43,476 nt of DNA from CAZAQS01 sp964486825 (GTDB taxonomy: Bacteria; Chloroflexota; Anaerolineae; Anaerolineales; UBA4823), in contig CAZAQS010000009.1 in the NCBI GenBank assembly GCA_964486825.1, forward strand, positions 1 to 43,476. The letters run 5' to 3'. Position numbers and translations under genes: made by a program. Below, piece by piece: positions 33,331-41,143 of the stretch (position 1 is the stretch's first letter; each line of letters begins with the position of its first letter). The notes beneath the pieces were generated by a model. It was not told the origin of the DNA, made no database searches, and was given only the letters and a program-made list of their open reading frames with translations.

Positions 33331-35754
33331 ATGAGATACCAAATCCATCGTGCAGTGGTTATCGGAGCGGGTACGATGGGAGCAGCTATCGCGGCTCATC
33401 TGGCAAACGCCGGTGTCCCGGTGACGCTCCTGGACATCGTTCCAAACAAGCTAACCCCTGAAGAGGAAGGTAAAGGCCTCACCCTTGAAGACCCGGTCGT
33501 TCGAAACCGGATTGTCAAAGAGGGTCTGGAGCGGGCCGTTAAATCAAGACCAGCCAGTTTTTTCACAGAAAAGCACGCCGGTCTGGTAAAGACCGGCAAT
33601 CTGGAGGATGATTTTAATGTCATCGAAGGGGCGGATTGGGTCATCGAGGTCATCGTAGAGAACCTGGGTATCAAGCGTCGATTGATGGAGCGCATCGACG
33701 CGATCCGCTCACCACATACCATCGTCAGTACCAATACCTCCGGCATCCCCGTAGCTTCGATCGCAGGTGGGTTTTCTGAGGGACTGCGCCAGCATTTCCT
33801 GGGCACACATTTTTTCAACCCACCGCGTTACCTGAAGCTGTTGGAAATCATTCCTACTGAGGATACCCTTCCAGAGGTCATCCAGACAATTAGCCATTTT
33901 GGTGAATATCGCCTGGGGAAGGGCATCGTGCTTGCTAAAGATACGCCGAACTTTATTGCCAACCGGCTGGGTTTCGGCGGCGGCGCTTTTGGGCTGCACT
34001 ACATCCTTGAAAATGGCTTTACTGTCGAGGAAGTGGATGCCGTTACCGGACCTCCCATGGGGCGTCCCAAGACGGCTACCTTCCGCTTGATCGACCTGGT
34101 AGGGATCGATGTGTGGGAGCATGTCGGAAAGAACCTTGCCCCAGCCATCCCGCATGACGAGATGGCCCTGCAATACTTGAATTCGGAAAAGGTGAACCAG
34201 CTTATCGGGAGCATGGTCGAGAAGGGCTGGTTGGGGAATAAGACCAGGCAGGGCTTTTACAAGGAGGTGCGCCAGCCGGATGGCAGCAAGGAATTCCATG
34301 TTTTGAACCTGGAAACCATGCAGCACCAGCCGCCGGCAAAGCCAAAGTTCGAATCGGTAAAGCGCGCCAAGGATGTCGAAGCGCCAGCCGAAAGGATCCA
34401 AACCTTGCTGAGATCCGGGGATCGGGCCGGGCAGCTCGTCCGGGCGCTAACTTACCAGGGCCTGGCGTACGCAGCTTCCTTGATCCCAGAGATCGCCGAT
34501 ACCCCCAAACCGATGGACGACGCCATGTGCTGGGGCTTTGGGCACGACCTGGGTCCATTTGAGACCTGGGACAAGCTGGGGGTTGCTGAAACCGCCGGTT
34601 GCATGCAAGATGAAGGCTTTGCCCCGGCTGAATGGGTCAACGAAATGCTCGAGCAGGGTTTTCCTACTTTCTATGAATATCACGGGGACCGCAAAGTGGG
34701 TGTTTATAACCCCAGCCTCAGGGCGTATGAAAAGATCCCGGCCTCCCCTTCCCTGATCGTCTTGAAGGACCTGAAACAGGAGGGCAAGCTAATCACCCGC
34801 AATGCCGGCGCCAGCCTGATCGATATCGGAGACGGAGTGGCCCTGGTCGAGTTCCATACCAAGATGAACGCCCTGGATGACGATATCTTCAAGATCTTCG
34901 TGGAGGGCCTGGACCGCACAGAGCGTGAGTTCGAGGGGTTGGTGGTTGGGAACGACGCCGACCACTTTAGCGCCGGCGCAAACCTGTTCATGGTCGTCAT
35001 GGGCGCTCAAGGCGGGATGTGGGATATGATCGATGAGGCCGTCAGGAAGCTCCAGAGCCTGAATATGCGGGCGCGTTACTTCCCCAAGCCGGTCGTCGTC
35101 GCCCCCGCCGGCATGGCCCTGGGCGGCGGCTCGGAGGTAATCATGCACGGGAACCGGGTCGTGGCGGCTGCCGAGCTTTACGCCGGCCTGGTCGAGGTTG
35201 GGGCCGGGGTGATCCCGGCCGGCGGCGGCACAAAGGAAATGGTGCGTCGCATCCTGAACCCACCGATGAAGACGCCCAATGTCGACCCGCTTCCCTACCT
35301 TCAGCGCATCTTCGAGCAGGTAGGCATGGCCAAGGTATCTACCAGCGCCGAAGAGGCCCGCGACCTGGGCATCCTTGGCCCGAACGACCGCGTGATCATG
35401 AACCGTAGCCACCTGATTGCGGAAGCCAAACGAGAGGTGCTGCATATGGCTGCCGCCGGGTACCGCCCTCCGCTGCCCGAGAAGATCTATGCAGCCGGGC
35501 GTGATGCGCTGGCTGCCATGCGAGTCGGCGTGCATATGTTCAAATCCGGGGGTGGCATCACCGAACATGAAGCCAAGATAGGCTCGAAGCTGGCTTATAT
35601 CATGACCGGAGGCGAGCTCAGCCGACCGGCCTGGTTGGACGAGCAGTATTTCCTCGATCTGGAGCGGGAGGCTTTCCTGTCCCTGTGTGGAGAGGAAAAG
35701 ACCCAGCAGCGCATGTGGAACCTGCTGCAAACCGGGAAACCCCTCAGGAATTAG
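33331..35754 (+). CDS. 3-hydroxyacyl-CoA dehydrogenase/enoyl-CoA hydratase (FadN/FadB type)
   Basis: An 807-residue bifunctional protein in the order HADH then crotonase, as in B. subtilis FadN and unlike E. coli FadB. The NAD motif is GAGTMG (residues 12-17); the HADH active site is FLGTHFFNPPRYLKLLEIIP. The crotonase part (about 490-720) has the oxyanion loop HFSAGANLF and both acid residues, Glu in GGSEVIM and Glu in GLVEVGAG, with GGGTKEM behind. ATG 33331 follows AAAGGAGG. Together with thiolase downstream it completes beta-oxidation. Confidence 0.93.
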   Translation: MRYQIHRAVVIGAGTMGAAIAAHLANAGVPVTLLDIVPNKLTPEEEGKGLTLEDPVVRNRIVKEGLERAVKSRPASFFTEKHAGLVKTGNLEDDFNVIEGADWVIEVIVENLGIKRRLMERIDAIRSPHTIVSTNTSGIPVASIAGGFSEGLRQHFLGTHFFNPPRYLKLLEIIPTEDTLPEVIQTISHFGEYRLGKGIVLAKDTPNFIANRLGFGGGAFGLHYILENGFTVEEVDAVTGPPMGRPKTATFRLIDLVGIDVWEHVGKNLAPAIPHDEMALQYLNSEKVNQLIGSMVEKGWLGNKTRQGFYKEVRQPDGSKEFHVLNLETMQHQPPAKPKFESVKRAKDVEAPAERIQTLLRSGDRAGQLVRALTYQGLAYAASLIPEIADTPKPMDDAMCWGFGHDLGPFETWDKLGVAETAGCMQDEGFAPAEWVNEMLEQGFPTFYEYHGDRKVGVYNPSLRAYEKIPASPSLIVLKDLKQEGKLITRNAGASLIDIGDGVALVEFHTKMNALDDDIFKIFVEGLDRTEREFEGLVVGNDADHFSAGANLFMVVMGAQGGMWDMIDEAVRKLQSLNMRARYFPKPVVVAPAGMALGGGSEVIMHGNRVVAAAELYAGLVEVGAGVIPAGGGTKEMVRRILNPPMKTPNVDPLPYLQRIFEQVGMAKVSTSAEEARDLGILGPNDRVIMNRSHLIAEAKREVLHMAAAGYRPPLPEKIYAAGRDALAAMRVGVHMFKSGGGITEHEAKIGSKLAYIMTGGELSRPAWLDEQYFLDLEREAFLSLCGEEKTQQRMWNLLQTGKPLRN

Positions 35755-35760
35755 ACGTAT

Positions 35761-35801
35761 AAGGGATGGGCCCGGCAATGAGGATTTCCAGCCCATCCCT
35801 T
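35761..35801 (+). repeat. Intergenic hairpin between fadN and thiolase
   Basis: AAGGGATGGGC (35761-35771) and GCCCATCCCTT (35791-35801) form a perfect 11-base stem with a 19-base loop, 6 bases after the FadN stop. It is not followed by a U-run (TCTGAAGAAGG), so it is not a typical terminator. It may be an mRNA-processing or stability element that sets relative amounts of the two proteins. Confidence 0.6.
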
Positions 35802-35819
35802 CTGAAGAAGGAGACGAGA

Positions 35820-37022
35820 ATGATGAATAATCCAAATGCTCCTCACGAAGCCGTCATCGTTGCTGCTGCCCGTACCCCAGTAGGTAAGGCGAAACGCGGC
35901 GGCCTGGCGACCACCAGACCGGATGAGCTGGCTGCTGTTGTGATCCGTGAGCTGATGAAGCGGGCTGAGGGTTTATCGCCCGAAGAGGTCGACGATGTCG
36001 TCCTGGGGTGTGCTTTCCCGGAGGGTGAACAGGGAATGAACATGGCCCGGCTGGCAAGCTTGAGGGCTGGCCTGCCGGATACGGTGGGTGGTGAGACCAT
36101 CAACCGCTTTTGCTCCTCCGGCCTGCAATCTATAGCCCACGCCGCCTACCAGATCATGGCAGGCCAGGCGTCTGCAATCGTTGCCGGCGGCTCCGAATCG
36201 ATGAGCATGGTGCCGATGACCGGCTACAAATTTGCCCCGAACCCCTTCCTGGCCGCCGAATGCCCGGATAGCTTCACAAGCATGGGCTTAACGGCTGAAA
36301 ATGTGGCTGATAAGTATGGAATCAGCCGGGAAGACCAGGATACCTTCGCTTTGCTGAGCAACCAGCGAGCTGGAGCGGCGGTAACTTCAGGGCGATTCAA
36401 TCCCGAGATCGTACCGGTCGAGGTGGAGTGCGTGGAACCCGGCCCGAATGGTAAAGCCATTACCCATAGTTACGTTGTAAACAGGGACGAAGGCCCGCGC
36501 CTGGGCACCGCCCTTCAAGCGCTGGCGAAGCTACGCCCGGCCTTCAAGGAAGGTGGTTCCGTGACTGCCGGTAACTCCTCCCAGATGTCGGACGGCGCGG
36601 CGGGTGTCATCGTGATGGATAAGGCGAAAGCGGAAGCCCTCGGCCTGAAACCCCTGGTCCGTTTCATCTCCTTTGCCGTGGGCGGCGTGCCCCCCGAGAT
36701 CATGGGCATCGGCCCGATCGCGGCCGTGCCTAAAGCCCTCAAGAAAGCCGGCCTTACGTTGGATGAAATCGGGTTGATCGAACTGAATGAAGCTTTCGCC
36801 TCCCAATCCCTGGCAGTCATCCGGGAGCTAGGCCTGGACATGGAGAAGACCAATGTAAACGGAGGCGCCATCGCCCTGGGACATCCCCTGGGCTGTACGG
36901 GCGCCAAGCTTACCACGCAGATCATCTACGAAATGAAGCGTAGGGATGTGCAGTATGGGTTGGTGACAATGTGCGTCGGCGGTGGAATGGGCGCTGCCGG
37001 TGTCTTTGAAAACCTTTCATGA
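35820..37022 (+). CDS. Thiolase (acetyl-CoA acyltransferase)
   Basis: A 400-residue thiolase that cleaves 3-ketoacyl-CoA or condenses acetyl-CoA. The nucleophile is Cys98 in NRFCSSGLQS, the active His is His355 in GGAIALGHPLGCTG, the acid/base Cys is Cys385 in TMCVGGGMGA, and NEAFASQSLA carries the conserved Asn-Glu. ATG 35820 follows GAAGGAGACGAGA; an upstream ATG at 35766 overlaps the hairpin. Expected to work with FadN, as in fadNAE-type operons. Confidence 0.94.
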   Translation: MMNNPNAPHEAVIVAAARTPVGKAKRGGLATTRPDELAAVVIRELMKRAEGLSPEEVDDVVLGCAFPEGEQGMNMARLASLRAGLPDTVGGETINRFCSSGLQSIAHAAYQIMAGQASAIVAGGSESMSMVPMTGYKFAPNPFLAAECPDSFTSMGLTAENVADKYGISREDQDTFALLSNQRAGAAVTSGRFNPEIVPVEVECVEPGPNGKAITHSYVVNRDEGPRLGTALQALAKLRPAFKEGGSVTAGNSSQMSDGAAGVIVMDKAKAEALGLKPLVRFISFAVGGVPPEIMGIGPIAAVPKALKKAGLTLDEIGLIELNEAFASQSLAVIRELGLDMEKTNVNGGAIALGHPLGCTGAKLTTQIIYEMKRRDVQYGLVTMCVGGGMGAAGVFENLS

Positions 37023-37035
37023 TAAGGAGAATGCA

Positions 37036-37365
37036 ATGAGTGAAATCACCGTTCAAGAGTTGATGAACCGGATGCCGCGCGCCTTCATAGCTGAAAAGGC
37101 TGGCGACCTGGACGCGGTCATCCAATACCACCTGACTGGTGAGGAAGGTGGCGACTGGATCATTACGATCCAGGATGGGCAATGCGGTGTTGCCGAGGGG
37201 ATTGCTGAAAACCCCAACATGACCCTTACCGCAGACGCCCAGGATTACAAGGCTGTCATCCTTGGTAAAGAAAACGGGATGACGGCCTTCATGACGGGCA
37301 AGCTCAAGCTGGCAGGCGATCTGAACCTGGCAATGAAGCTGCCCGATTATTTCAAAATGGGGTAG
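37036..37365 (+). CDS. SCP2 sterol-carrier domain protein
   Basis: A 109-residue single-domain SCP2 protein: VQELMNRMPRAFIAEKAGDL, DWIITIQDGQ and the lipid-pocket segment GMTAFMTGKLKLAGDLNLAM near the end. Bacterial SCP2 domains bind fatty acyl-CoA or lipids and are found beside beta-oxidation genes. ATG 37036 follows ATAAGGAGA. It lies 13 bases after the thiolase and ends the operon before a strong terminator. Confidence 0.9.
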   Translation: MSEITVQELMNRMPRAFIAEKAGDLDAVIQYHLTGEEGGDWIITIQDGQCGVAEGIAENPNMTLTADAQDYKAVILGKENGMTAFMTGKLKLAGDLNLAMKLPDYFKMG

Positions 37366-37369
37366 AAGA

Positions 37370-37401
37370 CACAAAGCCCTGCCGCCCGGCAGGGCTTTGT
37401 G
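37370..37401 (+). terminator. Strong bidirectional terminator between SCP2 and proS
   Basis: A 14-base perfect stem (37370-37383 with 37388-37401) with a 4-base loop. It lies between two convergent genes, five bases after the SCP2 stop and 15 bases before the proS stop, and may serve both. No long U-run follows on either strand. Confidence 0.8.
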
Positions 37402-37416
37402 GTAAAACTCAACGGC

Positions 37417-39210
37417 CTATTCCTGGAAAGGGACTTCGACCACCTGCGCCTCTAGCTCGGCTTCTAACTCTCGGATCTGCTCCCTGACCGCCTCCAGGAG
37501 TCCATCCAGGGGCAGGATGCTCTTCTCCGGGCGGTCGCGGCGTTTGAATTCCACTCCGCCCTGTTTCTGGGCGCGCTCGCTGACCGTCAGGCGGATGGGC
37601 AGCCCGATCAGGTCGGCGTCGTTAAACTTTACGCCCGGGCTTTCCCCCCGGTCATCATACAGGACCGGTATACCGGCCTTTTCAAACTCCAGGTACAAGC
37701 GTTCGGCAGTTGCGACCGTATCACTATCAGCCTCGCTTCCGGTCTGGCTGCCTTTGGGGGCCAGGAGCACCAGGTGTACCGGGTACGGGGCGACGGATAT
37801 AGGCCAGACCAACCCGTGCTCATCGTGGTGCTGCTCTGCGATACAGGCCAGCAGTCTACCGCTGCCGATCCCATACGAGCCCATCACTACCGGCTGGGAG
37901 CGCCCATCCTTATCCAGGAAATTGCAGCTCAAGGCTTCGCTATAACGAGTGCCCAGCTTGAAGATATTGCCTACCTCCACGCCTCGCTCTGCATGCATAG
38001 GCGTTCCGCATTGTGAGCAGGCTGAGCCGGCCTCGGCTGCAGCGATATCGGCAACCAAGCTTGCCTCGAAATCGCGCCCGTAGTTGGTATTGCGCAGGTG
38101 GTACCCCTCCTGGTTGGCGCCTGATACCAGGTTGGGCGAGTCACGGATGGCATCGTCCACCACCACCAGCACGTCTTTCAGCCCCACCGGAGAAGCGTAG
38201 CCGGGGACCGCCCCCACAGCGCGGATCTCCTCATCCAGCGCGGGGCGCATCTCGCGCGCGCCGGTTGCATTAGCCAGCTTGGTCTCGTTTACTTCCATAT
38301 CCCCGCGTACAACTGCGAAGATGAAGCGCTCTACGGCTTGCCCACCTTCTTCAATGGTCCCGATCATGAATACAGCCTTGGCGGTTTTGGCTCTGGGGAC
38401 GGACAGGAACTCCGCCAGGCCTTCGATGGTTTTGACCTGCGGGGTTGCCACCTTCTCGACCGGCAAAGCCTCTTCCGGCGCCGCGGGCGGTTTTTGGAAC
38501 AGGGCAATCTGCCGGTTAGCTGTATAGGCGCAGCTCGGGCAGATCAGGATGGTGTCCTCACCGATCGGCGCCAGATACATGTATTCGTGTGCCAGGCTGC
38601 CGCCCATCATACCCACATCCGCTTTCACCGCCAGGACAGGCAAGCCGCAGCGGTGGAAGATATTGAAATATGCCTGGTAATGGGCGCGGTACTGGCGGTC
38701 CAAACCGTCCCGGTCGATATCCAGGCTGTAGCTGTCCTTCATGGTGAACTCTCTGACACGGACCAGCCCGGCGCGCGGGCGTGGGTCGTCGCGCCACTTG
38801 GTTTGGATATGGTAGATCAGCAAGGGCAGCTGCCGGTAGGAGCGCACCTCCTTGCGGACCAAATCGGCGATCACCTCTTCATGGGTCATGGCCAATACCA
38901 TATCGCGCCCGGAGCGGTCCTTGAAGCGTCCCATTTCCGCACCGATCTGGTTCCAGCGCCCGGTCTCCTGCCAGAGGGTTGCCGGGTGGACGACCGGCAT
39001 GCTAACCTCTTGCCCGCCGATGGTTTCGATCTCCTGGCGCATGATGTCCTCGATCTTATTAAGGGAGCGGCGAGCCAGAGGCAGGTAAGAGAAGATGCCT
39101 GCCGCAAGCTGGCGGATGAAGCCGGCGCGTAGCAGCAATTGGTGGCTGGCTGAATCGGCCTCCGCCGGCGCCTCCCGAAGAGTGCGGCTGAATAATTTGC
39201 TCATGCGCAT
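37417..39210 (-). CDS. proS: Prolyl-tRNA synthetase, bacterial type with editing domain
   Basis: About 597 residues. Class II core: FIRQLAAGIFSYLPLA and VSMPVVHPATLWQETGRW (motif 1 area), RPRAGLVRVREFTMKDSYS (motif 2), and GIGSGRLLACIAEQ (motif 3). Between motifs 2 and 3 is the YbaK-like insertion (about residues 240-375) that hydrolyses mischarged Ala-tRNA(Pro); VRGDMEVNETKLAN is visible there. The C-terminal anticodon-binding domain includes VLYDDRGESPGVKFNDADLI. ATG 39210 follows GAGGAGG with 9 bases spacing. A structured leader with a terminator precedes it. Confidence 0.95.
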   Translation of the reverse strand: MRMSKLFSRTLREAPAEADSASHQLLLRAGFIRQLAAGIFSYLPLARRSLNKIEDIMRQEIETIGGQEVSMPVVHPATLWQETGRWNQIGAEMGRFKDRSGRDMVLAMTHEEVIADLVRKEVRSYRQLPLLIYHIQTKWRDDPRPRAGLVRVREFTMKDSYSLDIDRDGLDRQYRAHYQAYFNIFHRCGLPVLAVKADVGMMGGSLAHEYMYLAPIGEDTILICPSCAYTANRQIALFQKPPAAPEEALPVEKVATPQVKTIEGLAEFLSVPRAKTAKAVFMIGTIEEGGQAVERFIFAVVRGDMEVNETKLANATGAREMRPALDEEIRAVGAVPGYASPVGLKDVLVVVDDAIRDSPNLVSGANQEGYHLRNTNYGRDFEASLVADIAAAEAGSACSQCGTPMHAERGVEVGNIFKLGTRYSEALSCNFLDKDGRSQPVVMGSYGIGSGRLLACIAEQHHDEHGLVWPISVAPYPVHLVLLAPKGSQTGSEADSDTVATAERLYLEFEKAGIPVLYDDRGESPGVKFNDADLIGLPIRLTVSERAQKQGGVEFKRRDRPEKSILPLDGLLEAVREQIRELEAELEAQVVEVPFQE

Positions 39211-39385
39211 AGCTATATTCCTCCTCGATCCATATGCTTCACTGAGATCTAAAGATATAAAAAGCCCCCCGGCTGTTCGTCCGGAGGGCATTCATACCTT
39301 ATGTCGAATATGCGTGGCCTCACCTTCCGAAAACCGGGCTCGATTTAGGAATCGGAGGGCTAGGCAGGCGTATACCTTTAATCAT
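39211..39385 (-). promoter_or_regulatory. Structured 5' leader of proS, candidate attenuator
   Basis: About 175 bases between the predicted start of transcription and the proS ATG. It contains a hairpin CGATT-CCTA-AATCG, a short hairpin CCGGTTTTCGG, two copies of GCCCTCCG (minus strand, at 39353-39360 and 39282-39289), and an intrinsic terminator. The second GCCCTCCG copy is the left arm of the terminator, so the two copies could compete for the right arm. A consensus T-box sequence was not found. The regulating signal is unknown. Confidence 0.5.
39256..39289 (-). terminator. Intrinsic terminator inside the proS leader
   Basis: On the minus strand GCCCTCCGG (39281-39289) and CCGGGGGGC (39264-39272) form a 9-base stem with one G-U pair, an 8-base loop and a U5 run. 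It lies about 45 bases before the proS ATG. It may also catch readthrough from the radical SAM gene. Confidence 0.75.
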
Positions 39386-39391
39386 GGCAAA

Positions 39392-39419
39392 AGTGTACCA
39401 AAGATTATCTGCCTGTCAA
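39392..39419 (-). promoter_or_regulatory. Predicted sigma70 promoter for proS
   Basis: TTGACA (39414-39419, minus strand) and TACACT (39392-39397) are separated by 16 bases. The -35 matches the consensus exactly, the -10 at 4 of 6 positions. It lies about 60 bases after the radical SAM stop. Confidence 0.55.
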
Positions 39420-39479
39420 GGATGTTGAGGCCGGGTGGTTTTAGGATGCGGCAGCCATTGTTCAATACCAATCTGAATG

Positions 39480-40388
39480 TTAATCCAGCCGTTGCAGTCC
39501 AGCGGCGAGGGCCATCTGGACTGCCTGTTGGTATTCCTGGCCCTTCAACGGCCGGTTGAGTTTGGGATACTGGCGAGCGTTGAAGTCTGGGCGGTACTGG
39601 GACATCACGTTTAGATAGGTTTTGAGTGAGACCACCTTTGCCAGGAAGCGCACGATCTCCGCCGTACCCGCCAGGTCGTTGGGCAAGACCAGGTGGCGCA
39701 CCAGCAGGCCGCGGGTAGCGATACCGTTCCGGTCGATTTGCAGATCCCCTACCTGGTTGTGCATTTCCAGGACTGCGGCCTGGTTTGCCTGAGGGTAATG
39801 TGGGATTTTCGAATACTGCCTGGCGATCCTTTCGTTGGCATATTTCATATCCGGCATATAGATATCGATTACACCATCTAACAGCTTCAAGGTCCCCAGA
39901 GAGTCGTACCCGCCCGTGTTGTAGACGATGGGAAGCGTGAGGCCGGCCCTTGCAGCCACCAGGAGCGCGACCAGGATCTGCGGCACGACATGGCTAGGCG
40001 ATACCAGGTTGATATTGTGGCAGCCCATCTCCTGCAGCTCGAGCATGATCTCCGCCAGCCGGTTTTCATCGACCGGATAGCCGGCCGCGGCCTGGCTGAT
40101 ATCGTGATTCTGGCAGTACTGGCAGCGCATATTGCAATGCGTGAAGAAGATGGTGCCCGAGCCGTGCCAGCCTCGCAACGGGTTCTCTTCGCCCATATGC
40201 GGGCCATAACTGCTCACGTAGGCGCTAGGCCCGGTCTTGCAGACGCCTTGCTTACCCGCCAGGCGGTCGACCTTACATTCCCAGGCGCAGGTAACGCAGT
40301 TCTCCAGGCTCTTCCATGCCTTTGCTGCTCTCCTCTCCAGCTCTCCTGATTCAAGTAGATTTATATACGATGCTCTCATAAGACTCAT
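39480..40388 (-). CDS. Radical SAM protein, PflX type (PFL-activase-like)
   Basis: About 302 residues. The radical SAM cluster is THCNMRCQYCQNHDIS with Cys85, Cys89 and Cys92 (CxxxCxxC). Four further Cys near the N-terminus (Cys31, Cys34, Cys38, Cys50) may hold another metal site, as in PflX-type proteins. These resemble activases of glycyl radical enzymes, but no such enzyme is in this window, so the substrate is unknown. ATG 40388 was chosen; no good ribosome-binding site was seen and an in-frame GTG at 40439 overlaps the PHP gene. It lies 17 bases after the PHP gene and is probably co-transcribed. Confidence 0.85.
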   Translation of the reverse strand: MSLMRASYINLLESGELERRAAKAWKSLENCVTCAWECKVDRLAGKQGVCKTGPSAYVSSYGPHMGEENPLRGWHGSGTIFFTHCNMRCQYCQNHDISQAAAGYPVDENRLAEIMLELQEMGCHNINLVSPSHVVPQILVALLVAARAGLTLPIVYNTGGYDSLGTLKLLDGVIDIYMPDMKYANERIARQYSKIPHYPQANQAAVLEMHNQVGDLQIDRNGIATRGLLVRHLVLPNDLAGTAEIVRFLAKVVSLKTYLNVMSQYRPDFNARQYPKLNRPLKGQEYQQAVQMALAAGLQRLD

Positions 40389-40405
40389 TCTACAAAAGTT
40401 AAGAT

Positions 40406-41074
40406 TTATCTGGCATTTTTTGCCAGGCGCTTGCTCCACTTGGCATAGCGCGAGAAGAGGTGCACCCAGGCGCCCGATAGCTGCACCTGCTGCCTGGCAT
40501 GTGCCAATGCTTCTTTCAACCCGGCAGCGTCCTCGAAGTCTGGCAGCAGCATCGTAGCACGCCCAACTTCGAAGGGCGCGTGCGCGTCCGAGCCGACCGT
40601 GCCCGGCAGGGCGTGCTGGCGGGCGAATTCCAGGGCCTGGTCATTATAGACCTGGCGCATGCAGCGAGAATTGAACACTTCGATCGCATCCACCAGCGGG
40701 CAGATCTCCAGCAGAAGATTGGTCTCCCAATGGCCCTTGCGGAAGACGTCGAAGGGATGCGAGACGCTGATATAGGCGTCCTGTTCGCGCAGGATGCGGA
40801 TCGTTTCGGCAGGTGACAGGCCGGGCGGCACTTCTTCTCGAACAAAGAATGCCAGGAGCTCACCACCGGTAGTCATGATCTCCTCGCCGACGATAACGCG
40901 TTGCCCGTCCAGTGCCTGGGCAGCTTGGGCTCCGGCAGTGGTATTATGATCGGTCACCACGATCCGGTCGATCCCTTTGCGTTGGCAAATTTCGAGCAGC
41001 TTTTGCGGGCTGATCAGACCGTCACCGGAGTAGGATGTGTGGCAGTGAAGCTCGATGCGGATGCTTTTCTTCAC
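40406..41074 (-). CDS. PHP-domain phosphoesterase
   Basis: A 222-residue PHP protein with metal motifs IELHCHTSYSGDG, IVVTDHNTTAG, SVSHPFD and GSDAH near the end of the fold. PHP proteins hydrolyse phosphate esters such as 3',5'-nucleoside bisphosphates or histidinol phosphate; this one resembles the short YciV-like or TrpH-like group. The substrate is not shown. The ATG at 41074 faces the divergent propeller gene across 69 bases that hold a TACAAT box (41131-41136) as a possible -10 but no clear -35. Confidence 0.85.
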   Translation of the reverse strand: MKKSIRIELHCHTSYSGDGLISPQKLLEICQRKGIDRIVVTDHNTTAGAQAAQALDGQRVIVGEEIMTTGGELLAFFVREEVPPGLSPAETIRILREQDAYISVSHPFDVFRKGHWETNLLLEICPLVDAIEVFNSRCMRQVYNDQALEFARQHALPGTVGSDAHAPFEVGRATMLLPDFEDAAGLKEALAHARQQVQLSGAWVHLFSRYAKWSKRLAKNAR

Positions 41075-41143
41075 CCGGTTATTGTAACAAGTTTGTCTGC
41101 CACCGGCTGCCTTAATTTTGGTTTTTAGTATACAATCAATGGC

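Noticed and set aside
34789..35835. Long minus-strand open frame of 348 codons opposite FadN
   Set aside because: It is a shadow of the real FadN frame; the protein has no recognisable motif and no ribosome-binding site.
39211..39400. T-box riboswitch before proS
   Set aside because: AAGGTGAGGCCACGC in the leader resembles a T-box sequence but lacks the UGGN needed to pair with tRNA, and only about 65 bases lie between the predicted transcription start and that segment, too short for a canonical stem I.
39211..39400. M-box magnesium riboswitch
   Set aside because: GGTGAGGC is shared with M-box leaders, but the other conserved blocks are absent and the downstream gene is not a magnesium transporter.
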